The notes under the pieces: model-generated
What the model saw: only the letters and a program-made list of their open reading frames with translations
The model's database searches: none
What the model was told of the DNA's origin: nothing
Source of the DNA: Lanius collurio
Lineage: Eukaryota > Chordata > Aves > Passeriformes > Laniidae
DNA length: 64,000 nt
NCBI GenBank assembly: GCA_020086605.1
Contig: JACBWW010000017.1
Coordinates: 11,978,413-12,042,412, forward strand
Reading direction: 5' to 3'
Shown: piece after piece, positions 1 through 12,000 of the stretch
Numbering within the stretch: the first letter of the stretch is position 1
How the letters are laid out: the number at the start of each line of letters is the position of its first letter
Position numbers and translations under genes: made by a program

Positions 1-3000
1 ATTTTTTTTTAATTATGGTAAATGCACACACACATATCTTATCCAGCCTTTATGAGTAGATTTTTTCTTCTGAGAAATCAAATTGCCTTTTCCTCACTTT
101 TTTGATCCAAGGACCAAGAACTCCTGTGCAAGAACTTGTATAATTAGTTTATCAAGTCGTAGATATGCTTTCACTGTAGTAACTGCCAGAAGAGCTTCTG
201 GTTGGCTCATCTCCTACTGAGCTCTAACAAAAAAAATATGTATGTGTCTGTGTATGACTCTCTCCCAACATGCAAACCTTTATATAGAAAAATATTGACA
301 ATAAATGCTGAGAGACAGGAACTAGATTATTCCAGAAATCCTGCAAACCATACAAATATAGCATTTTTTTCTGTTAGTGGTATGGTTTAATGACATAAAC
401 CGATAGTATGAAATAGCATGTTAGAGGCTCATTAGACACTGACAGCTGTAAGCACTTCAGGATGCAGTATTAAAAACATCTGCTCAAAGGAAAAAATAGC
501 ATTAAAAAAGAAAGGAATGAAAAGTTGAGAACAACCTCACATCCAATTTGTTGTCTGGTAGCCACCAACGCTAGGAATGAACAAGACCTCCCGATTTCAG
601 TAAGCTAAATCTAGCAAGAGCCAAATACTTGGGATCTGGGTACACTGTGCCTCTAGTTACACACTTTGCCTTATATTCCCTGACTTGTGGAGCATGTGTT
701 TAGTGAAATGTTTTCATACAGCTATCCCATGGGAGGAGGTTCCAATAAGTAATATATCCACTGCACTACCATTATCTTCTTACCAGTTCTGATCTAGCAG
801 ATTTTTTGTTCAACATGCACAAGGCAGGTTTGAGATTAAGAGATCCTGGGTTTTAAAGGAAGACTAAAATGTTTTCATAGGATTTTATGTGGTAATTGGA
901 AAATACATGTGGAGTTGATCACCCAAAATCCAGATGCAGCTACTGTTTGGCATCTGCTTCTCCTGTTTCTAATTTTGTTTTTCCTGAAGCTGAGTTGCTA
1001 TACCTTTGGTGTCCTCAGGTGCTGGCATGCAGACAAGGAATCCAAGAAGAGGTGACCTCATGGTGCCTCTATGACAAATAACAAAAAACTGTTTAAAAGA
1101 CCCAAACAAACCCCACCCCTCTCTCCATCCTCCTAAGCTGAAGCCATGAGCTGTTCTGATCTCCAGACAGGGGCACTTCAGAGGTCACCCTGCTGGTCTC
1201 AGAAGGCTCCTGAACCCCATACCCACTGTAAAGCAGAGAGATGAGTCTCAGTCATGGAGTTGGGTAGGAGGAACCTTCCCAGCGAACTAAAACACAAAGA
1301 GACTTGGGTGAAGCATTGCAGTTTCAGTTGCTAAATGACTTGCAGCCATGGATGGAAGCTACTCCTCCTATTTTGCTAGAGGAAAATATACCACTGCAAA
1401 CTGTAACTGAAATTGTAATACTTTGTGAAATGCTGTTCTGTTTCCAAGATAGAACTGTTAGTGTTTGAAGATGGAAAATGTCAACAAGAAGGTATGTATG
1501 TGCAAATTTTTCTTTATGTAAAATTTTTAATTCAACATTTTTTAGTGCCATTTCATAAGAAAACTTTCAGGATTTCCAGGTGACTCTGGAAGCATGAGCA
1601 TCTGATGCCTGGAAATTAGACTGACAAGGAGCATCAAAGCAGATGTTCCCCAAGCATCTCAGGTTGCTGACTCCTTACTAGACTGAAAACCTGAAAGGGA
1701 AAAATGTCTCTAATGGAAACCCATTGAAAAGTAGGAAAGCTGAGCAAGCAAGTTATACCATTGAAACAGGAGACTGAGACCCTCTTGAGAATGGGATGAG
1801 CCTCACAGTTTAAAAGCACAGCAACAAGGTCAGACTCCTGACACTTCAATTGCTGACCATGAGCTGAGCTGCCTGTACTCTCAAAAAGCCAAGTAATGCC
1901 ACTGTACATAGCCCTCATGAAAGGTTTGATTCCTCTATATTTTCCCCAGCCAAAGCTGAGCGTATCTGTGGACAGTCTCTGCCTCAGCTGACATGTAACT
2001 GGGGCAGGTGTAGCAAGGACTGAGCTGGAGACACAGTGACTGTTTATTCATCTTGTCCAAAGCCTGCCAGGAGATTGTGGTAGCTCTCCTTTTACTTCCG
2101 TGGATTTTGTCCCAAGCCAGAGGGAAGGGAAAGAAGAGCCACTACAGCTACCGATCTGTTACGTTGACACAGTATTTGTGACATGGAGATACATTCCCCT
2201 TGGCATTTAGCGTGTCACTGGAAGAAAGTCTTAACACATGAACACAACCCTTTTTATTTTTCTTGTTTTTAGAGTCTCTCAAGCTGCTAGGAAAAAAAAA
2301 ACAAAATGTCACAACACATTTCACCAAAGTGCTGCTTTTGAGCATCAGTTTTACTTCTAGCATTTACCCAAAGCCATCCTTCGACAGATATGAAGTAACT
2401 ATTCTACTTGCCAACCCAGGGGGAATTTCATGGGCAATTACTTCCTACTTCCATCTTGAACCAAGGACTTACAGAAAGATTTATTTCTGAGCAAACATCT
2501 GAAAGCTTCTCCAGTCATGTCTAAATATTTATGTTCATGTCTACACAGTAAAGATTGCATCTCATATAAAAGAAAGAGGTACGGACAAATAAAGGAAGTC
2601 TCAGTGACAAAGGGAAGTGATGAAAACTGCAACCAGTTTGAAGGTTAGACAAATGGCTTCTGAGGCTCAAATCACACCACTGTAAATTCATTGTTGCTAA
2701 ATGCAATTTTGCACAGTCTTAGGAGACATACTCTGTATGGCACATCTTTCATAATTAAGAAGAAAACTATTGTCTCTTTTCCAAGTCAAATAAACCTTTG
2801 GGGGGAAAGGGAGGGTGGCATGAAGTAAGAGTGGCTAGCTGGTCCGAGAGACAATTTTGAAACTTTAGATTGAGAGGAGTCTGAAAGTCTGAGCTGGGGA
2901 CAAAGGACTCATCTGCAGCATCACATAAAAGGCCCTGGCACAGAAAGCTGTCAGGATCCTGGCTGCAAATACTCAGGGCATGTTGAAAGCCTAAGAACAA

Positions 3001-4149
3001 TGGACCTGACCCAGCACCGTGGAGCCAGAGGGCAAACCTGCAGCAGGTGCAGCATCAAACCTGAGCAGACACAGGCAGAAGGGATCAAAGGCAGTGTGAG
3101 CTTTCCCCACCTGCTGCCCTGCCTGCACATCGCTGCCTGCACAGGCTTTGTGCTGGCTACAATGGTGTCTCTGGTCACAGTAATCATGGTGCTGCCTGAC
3201 AGCAGCCAGAAAGCATGAACATTCTCAGTGCAGGGGCAGATGGGGTTTGCAGATGGAGGAGCTTGTATTTCGAGTCTCATCTGCTGGCCACTGAGAGATG
3301 ATTCGAGTAAATGCTATCAATCCCATGGGAGGGCAGGCTCAGAAATGAGCAGGGCTAGAGTTAGCTGTCATTCTTCATCAATTCAGTTTGAAGGTCTCCC
3401 TGTTCCTTTGCTATATTGCCGCATGACAATCTCCATGCTGACCACAGGCTAGGAGAAAAAAGCTTCAAGAAAACCCTTTTGTTCTTAAGAAATCTTGCAA
3501 TTACAAAGATTCATCTTAAATGTGGTGTTTCTAGTGATGTTCTTGATGTCCCTTCTTTCATCTGCTGGACTCCAGCAATAAACTCAGTAATTGTGGCCAT
3601 TCTCACAGTAAGCGTGGCAGATTCACTGTGCCAACTGAGATGTATCATTCACCATGAGTGGCAAGGTTGGTGGCTGGGTCTAGGCTAAGTCCCTGGCAAA
3701 TTCCAGTGCTGAGTCCACTGGCAGGTCTTCAGACACAGCCTCTGGGACTGTTTTGGATTCAGGAAATTGCTGGTTTGGCCTCTGTCTCATGTCTTCTTGG
3801 ATATAGCTCCCCTTTGTCTTCCTCTCCATGACATGCATTCCCTTTGAAACAATTAGAACCTCCTCAAGCTCTTTGTTTCTAATTCTGGGCAGTTTAGCAC
3901 AAAGTATATTTATGCTGATTGCATACTGAAAGTGCACTCTGCTTGGCTTGACTTTCTCTTGTTAGGACCTTTAAGAATATATTTGTCATTGCTGGGAGCA
4001 ACTTTGGAGTTGAGAGAGTTGCAAATTTAAAGGGTCTGGCCTCACCTGTTTTATTCTGTCCTGGAATTGAGTAGCACTGGGTATTGATGTCTTGAAAGTT
4101 TTCCTGCTCTTGTTTCACTTCAAAATGTCAGATCTACTTTAAAACTTGA
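1..4149. other. Unique noncoding sequence, no gene seen
   Basis: No exon, RNA gene or intact mobile element could be recognised. A short (CA)5 run lies at about 25-34. The stretch from 3000 to 3240 is richer in G+C and is open for 109 codons on the minus strand (2951-3280) and 72 codons on the plus strand (3000-3218). Neither translation resembles a known domain, and they overlap on opposite strands, which is typical of chance openness in GC-rich DNA. Confidence 0.7.
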
Positions 4150-4220
4150 TGGTTCCCATCCAAGTAAGCCTATCTGTTCTGAAACTGGCTGATGTCAGGC
4201 TTAGATCTGAGCAGATCTTC
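4150..4220 (-). repeat. 5S-rRNA-like relic, possibly the head of an AmnSINE1-type element
   Basis: Read on the minus strand, this stretch resembles the internal part of 5S rRNA. It has a GATCT...CAGATCT pair corresponding to the 5S GATCTCGTCTGATCT segment, then AAGCC, and about 30 bases later ACTTGGATGGGA followed by ACC, where 5S has ACTTGGATGGGAGACC. Order and approximate spacing are kept, but the bases between are diverged. AmnSINE1, an old amniote SINE, is known to carry a 5S-derived head, so this could be such a relic. A plain decayed 5S pseudogene is the alternative. The beginning and end of 5S and the central SINE domain were not found nearby. It is far too degraded to be a working 5S gene. 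Confidence 0.4.
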
Positions 4221-7200
4221 TCTGTGATGGAGCAGAGATGGGACTGAATAAAAAAAAAAAATTAGTGTCCAGCCTTTGGAGAATGTATCCCAAGACAAGG
4301 CTGTTGTTATGGTGCATGAAATGAGTCCTTGAATCAAAAACTAGCACAGGTAGCATGGAGCACATTCAGGTTTTGCACAGAAGTGGTCTTCAATGGACAG
4401 AGCACCATCCAAAGCTGTTGATAAGGTTCCTCTGGCCAAAGGAGAAGTCACTCTGTGCTGTTAACAAATCCAAACAGTAGAAGGGATAAAAATATATTTT
4501 TAGGAACTTTCTATATTGCTAAAAGAATCTTCTCGTAAATAATACTTAAATATCTACAAACAACATTTGTCCCCATGCTTTTCTTCCCTCCCTCCCAACG
4601 CATTCCTTCATTTTTAAGTCCTTTGCCACAGTATCTCCAGTATTTTTCCTTCCCATTCCTCCTTTCAAAGGCTGTTCCCAACAGCAGATGCTAATGTTGT
4701 GCTGCCAGCAATTACAGTGTAACTGGAACTAAAATGTTGGGAAGCAGGGAGATGACTGGTGACTATTGTTTTTTTCACATATTAAGGAGAGATGGAAACA
4801 GGAGCACCTCAAGAATATTTTTTTACTCTATCTGTGGTTCTTTGGTCAAAATTCTGTTAAGTTGCACATATGAGTGTTTTAAAAGATCCATAAAAAAGAA
4901 ATCATCAATTTTGGATGATGAAAGGAAAGGGTTCCTGGGGAAAAATGGACCCAACCAGGTCTGTCTGCAGGGTGTTTTGCAGACCTTGATCATATGCACA
5001 GGAGACAAATTGGAGGCTGGTGGCCACCCAGACACTGCTGAGGTGCCAGACAGAGTTAGCTCATCCTGTTGAGATACTGACATATCTCCATCAGGTCCTG
5101 GTTACCTTCAGGACTGTGTATCCAAGACTGTGTTGGCATAGCAGGATGTAGATGATTCTCCTTTTTTTTCTGGCTAGCTTCACAGAACCTGGTCACCTGT
5201 GCTCTCACTTGGGTGGGAACATCTTGCACATGATATTGATGTGCCTGCTAGGCATGTGGGTGACCCTAACTTCAAAGTCAAACAGCCTTCCAAGCATGAT
5301 CCTCTCAGAACCTTGTCACTGCTCCTTCAGCAAGGTGTACATGTGGATTCAGCTAGAAAATCTCCACCTAGGCAGGCAGCCATCTCTTACATTGCTTGGA
5401 AGCGTGCCAGTAGATTTTGTGAATAAAGTTGATTCTGAATCCTGGTGTTGCATTTCACAACCATTTTGAGTTTGCTAGATGTTAATGACAGCAGAAGGTT
5501 AAGCATGATGTGCAAATTCCAGCCCAGAAACAATGTCAATGGCCTCTATGAGCTCCCAGCTGCTGACACAGTGGTGGGGAGAGCTGGCATACCTGAGCCA
5601 GCTCTGGTACAACTTATTAGCACAACCCTGTCCTAAATACAGCTGTGGTACAGGATTTAGAAAGGCTTTGTAATCATCTCCCATCTTCAGAATATTTTGA
5701 GGTGGAAGCAAACCCACCTCCCATACTTTAACATCTGCTGCCCAAGAGACTGGTGGCCTGGAGTGGAATGGGCTGGAGGGGACATGCTGTCTCTAAGCTA
5801 ATTCAAAGCAGCATGTGCATGCTCGGCTCCTCCAGCTGACATGGTTCTGCACAGCTGTGAGTGCCAGAAGAGAGTAGAAAATGGCTGGCACCAGCCAGGA
5901 TTGCCCTTTGTGTCCCGGGATTTGCCCTCAGTGGGCAAGTCTGCCGTTCGAATGGCTTCCTGTTTGCTTTACCAAAGGAAAAAAAGGTACAGTCAACATC
6001 CGGCCCAAATAGCCCAAGGATATTACTTCAGTTTATCTTCCAGCTTGGACTATTTCAATTTCCCAAACTGTATTCAGCCTCATGAAGAAAAGAACACCTT
6101 ATGGGCCGAAAGGACTCATTTGTTAAAAAAAAATAAATGGCAGTGTGTTCGTGCTGCTGGATTTATGGCCAAGAAAGTAACACACAGACAGAGCCCTGCA
6201 CTTTGATAGCTTAGCACTTCTGTGATGTGTGAATGAAGTCCAGTAGGCCCAGGACCATGGTAATCTCTGAGGTTTGATCTCTGTCTGTAATGAGATGCCA
6301 GCAGCCTGTACTTCAAAGCCTGAATTGATACAGATAATCTTCTGAAGGCTCTCTGCATTTTGAGGCAGTTGTATTGGGGGTTACAGTGAAAACAGGAGGA
6401 GATGATGGAAGAGGAGGTGATTATTTGATGCTCATTCCTTCAGTTTCTGTCCATTAACCCTTTTGGTTTTGATTTCCAAAGGGTGGTGCAGTCCTGTCCC
6501 ACATACCCTCAGCTCAGCAGGACTCAGTCGTGTCAGATGAACCCTGTGTGCTCTGGGGCAGATAGGCTGGCTGAGATACTCTTCTGCCCAAGATGTCCAT
6601 GAAAATGCATCCATTTGTGCTGAAGTGATGGATGCTACATCATCTCGGCTGAAATATGGACAGATATTGCACTAGAAATGGCACAGGCAGTTAAATGTTA
6701 CACTTCAAAACTTCTGAGGTTATTTCTTTCTCAAAACTGTTGTAAGGGAGTAGGGGAGAGGGTAGCGATGACAGGAGACCACAGGCTATGAGAAGCACAT
6801 TATAAAATAAAATGAACAGTAGTTTCATGTACACAATTATGCTCTATGTTGAAAGTATATAATTTTCAAGGCATGTCTGACCAGGAAAGAGAACTGAAAT
6901 ATTTTTATGTTGACGAACACTACTGATCTAAGAGACAAATGGTGGCAAATATGTTTCTTGATTGCTCTTTCAGCAAGAAGAGTTACAGAAATAGACCAGA
7001 AACTAGACTGTAAATTTAATTGAAATAGATTGAGGTTAATATCTGGGGTGCCAGTACTGGCTGCATTGTTCTCAGAAACTTTTTTGAAAACCACTCGTAT
7101 ATTTAAGCACAGTTAAACCTGTATTTTCCAGGCATAAAATGAAATAATTTTACATGAAGTCTATATTTCTGCCTGTCTTGCAGGGACAGCAGCACTGACA

Positions 7201-8224
7201 GCAGAATGCTGAGAGAATTCATAGGGGTTGCATGAGTAGAAAAGTGATTGCACCAGGTGAATTTAGTCACTGTTTTGTGCCCTGCTATTTGCCACACAGG
7301 GATGTGAAACACAGGTCAGGTTTTGGGATGCTACCACCAACATCCTGCTCCATCCTCAGGATAGAGAGATGTACCAGGTTGGTTCATTTCTCAGTAAGGA
7401 AACACCCCTTTGTCTTTTCACCATCACACACTTAGATCCATCATCCTTTCCTGAGCAAAAGAGACTCAGAACTCTTTCACAGATGTGATAAAATGGAAAA
7501 AGGGAAAACTGTCTAAATGGGGAAACTGAAAGAAGAAGGTAAGGCAGCCAAATCTTCCTTGCACTATGGGGAGTGCAGGACAGCAGACACTACACTCGAA
7601 GTGGAGTAACATACACAGCATCCAGCAGGAGAGGCTTGAGAAAGGGAAGATGTTTGCTTGACTGAATCACTGGGTGAAAGAGGTTGGTTGATTTCCAAAA
7701 GTGTTATTCAAGGAGCTCTAGCCAAGTGGTGATGGTAAGTTCAATGGGTTGAACATAAAAATATAGTTAGATCATAAAATATTTTAAGGGGCAATGGCAT
7801 AAAAGGAATCAAAGCTGATTCTAAGCACTGCTTCAACACATCAGGATCAAATTTGGCAGAGGTCTGACTCTGAGACCAGATGAGTCTGGGGTCTGAAAGC
7901 AATGATCAGGAAGGGCAAGACCACTGTAGAGAAGCAAGGTGAATTCTTGGTGTCCACAAGGTGGCCACAGTTCTTGTAGCAGAAACTGGGAGACTTCCAC
8001 ACTGGAACCTTCTTGAGAGAGGACTTGGCCAGGGTGTGTCTCAAATTCAGTGGGACTGCACATGGCAAAAATTGATGGGATGGGGCCTGGCAGACTACAG
8101 GAGCAAACAGCAAGGAATTCAAGACCACCTAAGGATGTCTGGACTCAATTACCAAGATGGTGCCTACCTTGGGATATCAGGAAGCAAATCTGACACCAAG
8201 CTTAAAAGAGGAACTAGGAAGATC
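4221..8224. other. Unique noncoding sequence, no gene seen
   Basis: Contains an A12 run at 4250-4261 and otherwise unremarkable sequence. Open frames at 4734-5072 (+), 5152-5469 (+) and 5841-6206 (+) reach 105-121 codons but match nothing I know and lack a convincing exon pattern. The part from about 7800 to 8224 may include a further 5' part of the decayed CR1-like element that follows, but I could not align it. Confidence 0.65.
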
Positions 8225-9035
8225 TGGAGCCCTAGAGGCATGTAAGCCTGAGGGCTGTACCAGCCAAAGTAATAAAAGTTTTAATAAAAGATCAAACTAG
8301 TGGACACCTTTAAATGGTATGATCTGGATAAATATGATCCACTCGGTAAGAGCCAACAGAGCTTCTGGAAATCCTGCCTTTCCAATCTCTCAAAGTTCTT
8401 GAAAGAAGTAGTAAATGTATTGATGAAGGTTATCTAGGAAAGTCTATCCCCACAGACTTCTAGGGAAACTAAGAAACTAGGGGAAGGGGGAAGTCCTGGC
8501 AAAGAGAAATGGCTGAAAGGCAGGAAACAGAGCACAGGCAAAATGGTCATTTAACTCAATAGAAGGAGGTTAGCAGTAGAAATTTCAGGGATCTGCACTG
8601 AGGTCTGTTGTGTTCAAAATACCCATAAATAACATGGGAAAGGGCATGAGCAGTGAGAGACAAAGGTCACACATGATACAAAATTGTTTAAAGTAATAAG
8701 GGCAGGTTGTGACAAATTGCAGACGCATCTCATGAGACTGTATGAAATGTCAGGTGAAGTTCAGTGTAGCTAAGGATAAAGAAAGAAGACGCCATGAAAA
8801 CCAGTCCTGATTTCACATACCAGATTTTGATAATGGAGTTGACCATTTTCTGTTGAGAAGCAGGCTTTGGGATTAGGACAGGCGGCTCTATAAAGTACTG
8901 CACTGCTGCAGGGCTGTGGAACTCCTTGAAGGAGTAAGCAAAGGACAAAAGTAGTTTTAACCAATTCAAGGGGAGACTAGACAAGTACTTGGAAGGAAAT
9001 CCATTATAAGTCCCTCAAAGAATTGCTATAGGTTC
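8225..9035 (+). mobile_element. Old CR1/L3-type LINE relic (reverse transcriptase region)
   Basis: The stretch retains the order of segments seen in the reverse transcriptase half of old CR1/L3-type LINEs on the plus strand. At about 8585-8610 is a segment like the usual 'ggatctgcactgaggtctg...gttcaaaat' stretch (YADD upstream region). Next come 'cataaataacatgggaaaggg' around 8623, 'gatacaaaattgtttaa' near 8677, and a 'gaaatgtcaggtgaagttcagtgt' equivalent near 8742. Near 8918 is a 'tgtggaactccttgaag' segment matching the region that encodes the WNxLP-type motif near the ORF2 C-terminus. No frame is open, and small indels and substitutions are everywhere. This is a long-dead insertion, clearly older than the CR1 pieces at 28.1 and 58.5 kb. 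Which old CR1 subfamily it belongs to cannot be told by eye. Confidence 0.6.
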
Positions 9036-12000
9036 ACAAAAAACCCCAATGCTTCTGGCTTGCTCGTCTCTCACCCTGGGACCAGGCTGCCCTTGAACCC
9101 TGGGGTCTTAGGGGGTCCTTGGGAGCTTATGGGGAGAAGTGAAACCACAAATGCAGTTAACATCTGAAAGCCTACAGGGCTCTGAGAAGGCTGAGGAGAG
9201 ACTGGGACAAGGTGGAAAGGAGGTGATAGTCACTGCATGGAGAACTCAGCCTACAGAGCTCATACAGAGCTGCTGGGCTCTTACAGTACTTACTTGTGGC
9301 AGAGCTGATGTTTAAGACATGGCATGTCTGGAGCTGTATCTCACAAACTGACTAGGGATTTTAAAACAATTGTATGAGATAATTACTGCTCACAAAGTCC
9401 TATGTGAGGACAGGGAACAAAGACTAGATGAATCCAGTAATTAAGAGAGACAGAAGGGCATACATATTCCCAGTGAAACTGAAGGTCTGCACTGAGAATC
9501 AGCAAAAGGGTTCAACTGGTTTAGCTAGGAAGAAGGCAGAGGCTGACTGGTTGGGAAGTAAATTGACTGGATTAAGTGTTGAGAATGCATTCTCATGTGA
9601 GCAGGGTTACAAGGGACAAAATCCGTCTCTTCACTGCAGGGAACAAGGACACTTACAGATGGCCTGTCTCACAGGGTGAGTCAAACACAGTGATAGGGGG
9701 CAGAGATATATTTGAGGGAAAATATTTTGAAGCAGTTAATTTTATATTTACTTTATGAAATATCCTGATGGAAGTAGTCAGATGAGAAAAAAAGTGAAGG
9801 GGAGGCAGAGGGAGATAGAGAGAGAAAAGATGGAAAGAGAATGAAAGAGTTAAGGACTGAACAACTCAGAAAAAAATAACAGAACATAAAGAAAGTTCAT
9901 AGAGAACATCAAACCAGCCTAAAAAAATAAGAAAGGAAATAAAGTGCCAGGCACAAGGAAACTAAAACATTAGTTTCAGTCCATGAAGTAAAACATGGAC
10001 ATGGAGGCAAAAGTGAGAGATACACAGGTGAGGACTATATTTGATTTCAGTGACACGTTATGGACACATCTGCTGTATCTCATACCCAGCTGCATGTTAT
10101 CTCACTCCTCTGTCTGTGCATGAGACTCATCTTATGTGAAAGCTTCTGGTAAATCACACAGCTGTGATTTTCATTTTTTCACAACTTACCATGTTAGTCC
10201 TCCATGAAAAGTGTGCTGTATGCATCGCTGCCCCTGCTGATTCCCTTTGGATACATGGGCACAAACACAACCTCACAAATTTCAGAGCATCTTCATTCCC
10301 AAGGAGGGCTACAGATCCCGGATCCGAAACCTGGTGGACTCAGCCAGTGTGTTCATCCTCAGACCTGACAGGGCCTGAGAGCCCCAGGAGCCTCACAGAG
10401 AGCCTCTCTAAAAGCACAGTTGGTGGAAAGGCAAGGAATATGGAGAAATGTGTTTTTCCACATTGGACTGCCTCAGAAATAGCACACCACAACTGCACTA
10501 TCAATTATAAATTGAAAAAAATACCAAAGAATTGCTGAGGTTCCTAGTCTGTGATTAGGCAGAGACCTTAATTCATACTTGCCTATATCCAGAGGATGGT
10601 TCCTACTCAGGGCTAAGTTTTTTCACATGGACTAAAGGAGAAGCAGATTTAATCAAAGCAATGTACTGATTTGCACTGTTAAAACCAGCAACTGCTACAG
10701 AGAAAGTTTCCTTCAGGACCACTGGTGAAACAGCATCCTCTTTTAGGTAGTCTTGATGGAAAGAGGAGATAAATCCTCGCTTTTTGTGTCTTGCTCTGTC
10801 TCAGCTTCCTTTGGACAAACCATGCTGTGTTCAGTGCATGAGGCCATACCCAGAGAGAGGATGGGGCATGAGGAGCACAGACACATCATGAGGAAGCTGG
10901 AGGGGAGATTCTCCCCTTGTTTCCTACTCCTCACAAGATCAGCACTTGGACTTGCCAAGCACCTGCAATCTGATTTCTGAGGTGAGGCCCCCCCACAGCT
11001 GCAGTGTTTCCCTTCTTCATCTGTGCAGGAGCACAGGAGGGTGGTATTAAGGGTGTATAAACAAAATTTTAAAAGTTCCCCAGCTTCAGTGATGTGTCAG
11101 CTGGATGTGTTCTGCATTCACAATAGCTAATTGTCCTCCTCTAAAAGACAAAATCCAAAGTAAAACAGCAACAAGAGATGTTTAACAATTTAAAAACCAA
11201 ATTATTTATTATGTAAGTAAAGAAAAAAGGCCATCAAAACTACCAACCTCCTCCCAGACTTGAAGGGATCACAAATCCTGTTTCATTAATGACAGAAACA
11301 ATGATTTCCCTGTGAGGCAGTGAGATGTCTCTCTGTTTAGCAGAACAAGAGAGTTAAAATAGATCTCTTGCTTCAGAAAGCATCAAAGAACAATTTTTAT
11401 AGTACATGTTAAAGAGAGGATTTGTTTGTGTAGTGTAATATATTATTATATTATATTAAATGTGCTTTCCAAGTACATATCCTCCTCCTCTCCCTGTGCT
11501 TCTATGACATGTCTATTTACACTAAATTATACACCTCCAGAACAATAAAATCTTGCTATTCTTACTTCAAAGACTTTTCCTGAGCATGCACTGGAAGTTT
11601 TCATCAAACATTTTGCATCAGCTAAATGTTATTGCTTTTGAGTGTCTTCAGAACACTAAAGAAATCTCTCTCCAAGCTTTTATTTGGTTGAAGCAAGCAC
11701 CTGCAAGACATAAGCAGAATTACTTTCCTAGGACACAGGCTAATCATGGCTTCAACCAGAGGGAATCTATGTTTTATCTCACCTGATGCAACACTTCATC
11801 TTAGTCTTAATTCACATTTCACTTCTGGTAACCTCTAGGGCACCTTTAATGACTATTGAAATCTTCTCTAGCAGGCTGCACATTTTAGGAAGAACTCCTT
11901 TGACTGAAATCAATGTCTTCTGGCTTCTGGAAAGGTTTTAGTCCTTGTTTCCAGCTACTACATACTTGGAAACACTCCTGAGTGCTTCTGACAATGTAGT

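Noticed and set aside
1955..2000. Another possible MIR scrap around CTCTGCCTCAGCTGACATGTAACTGG
   Set aside because: Too short and gapped to separate from chance.
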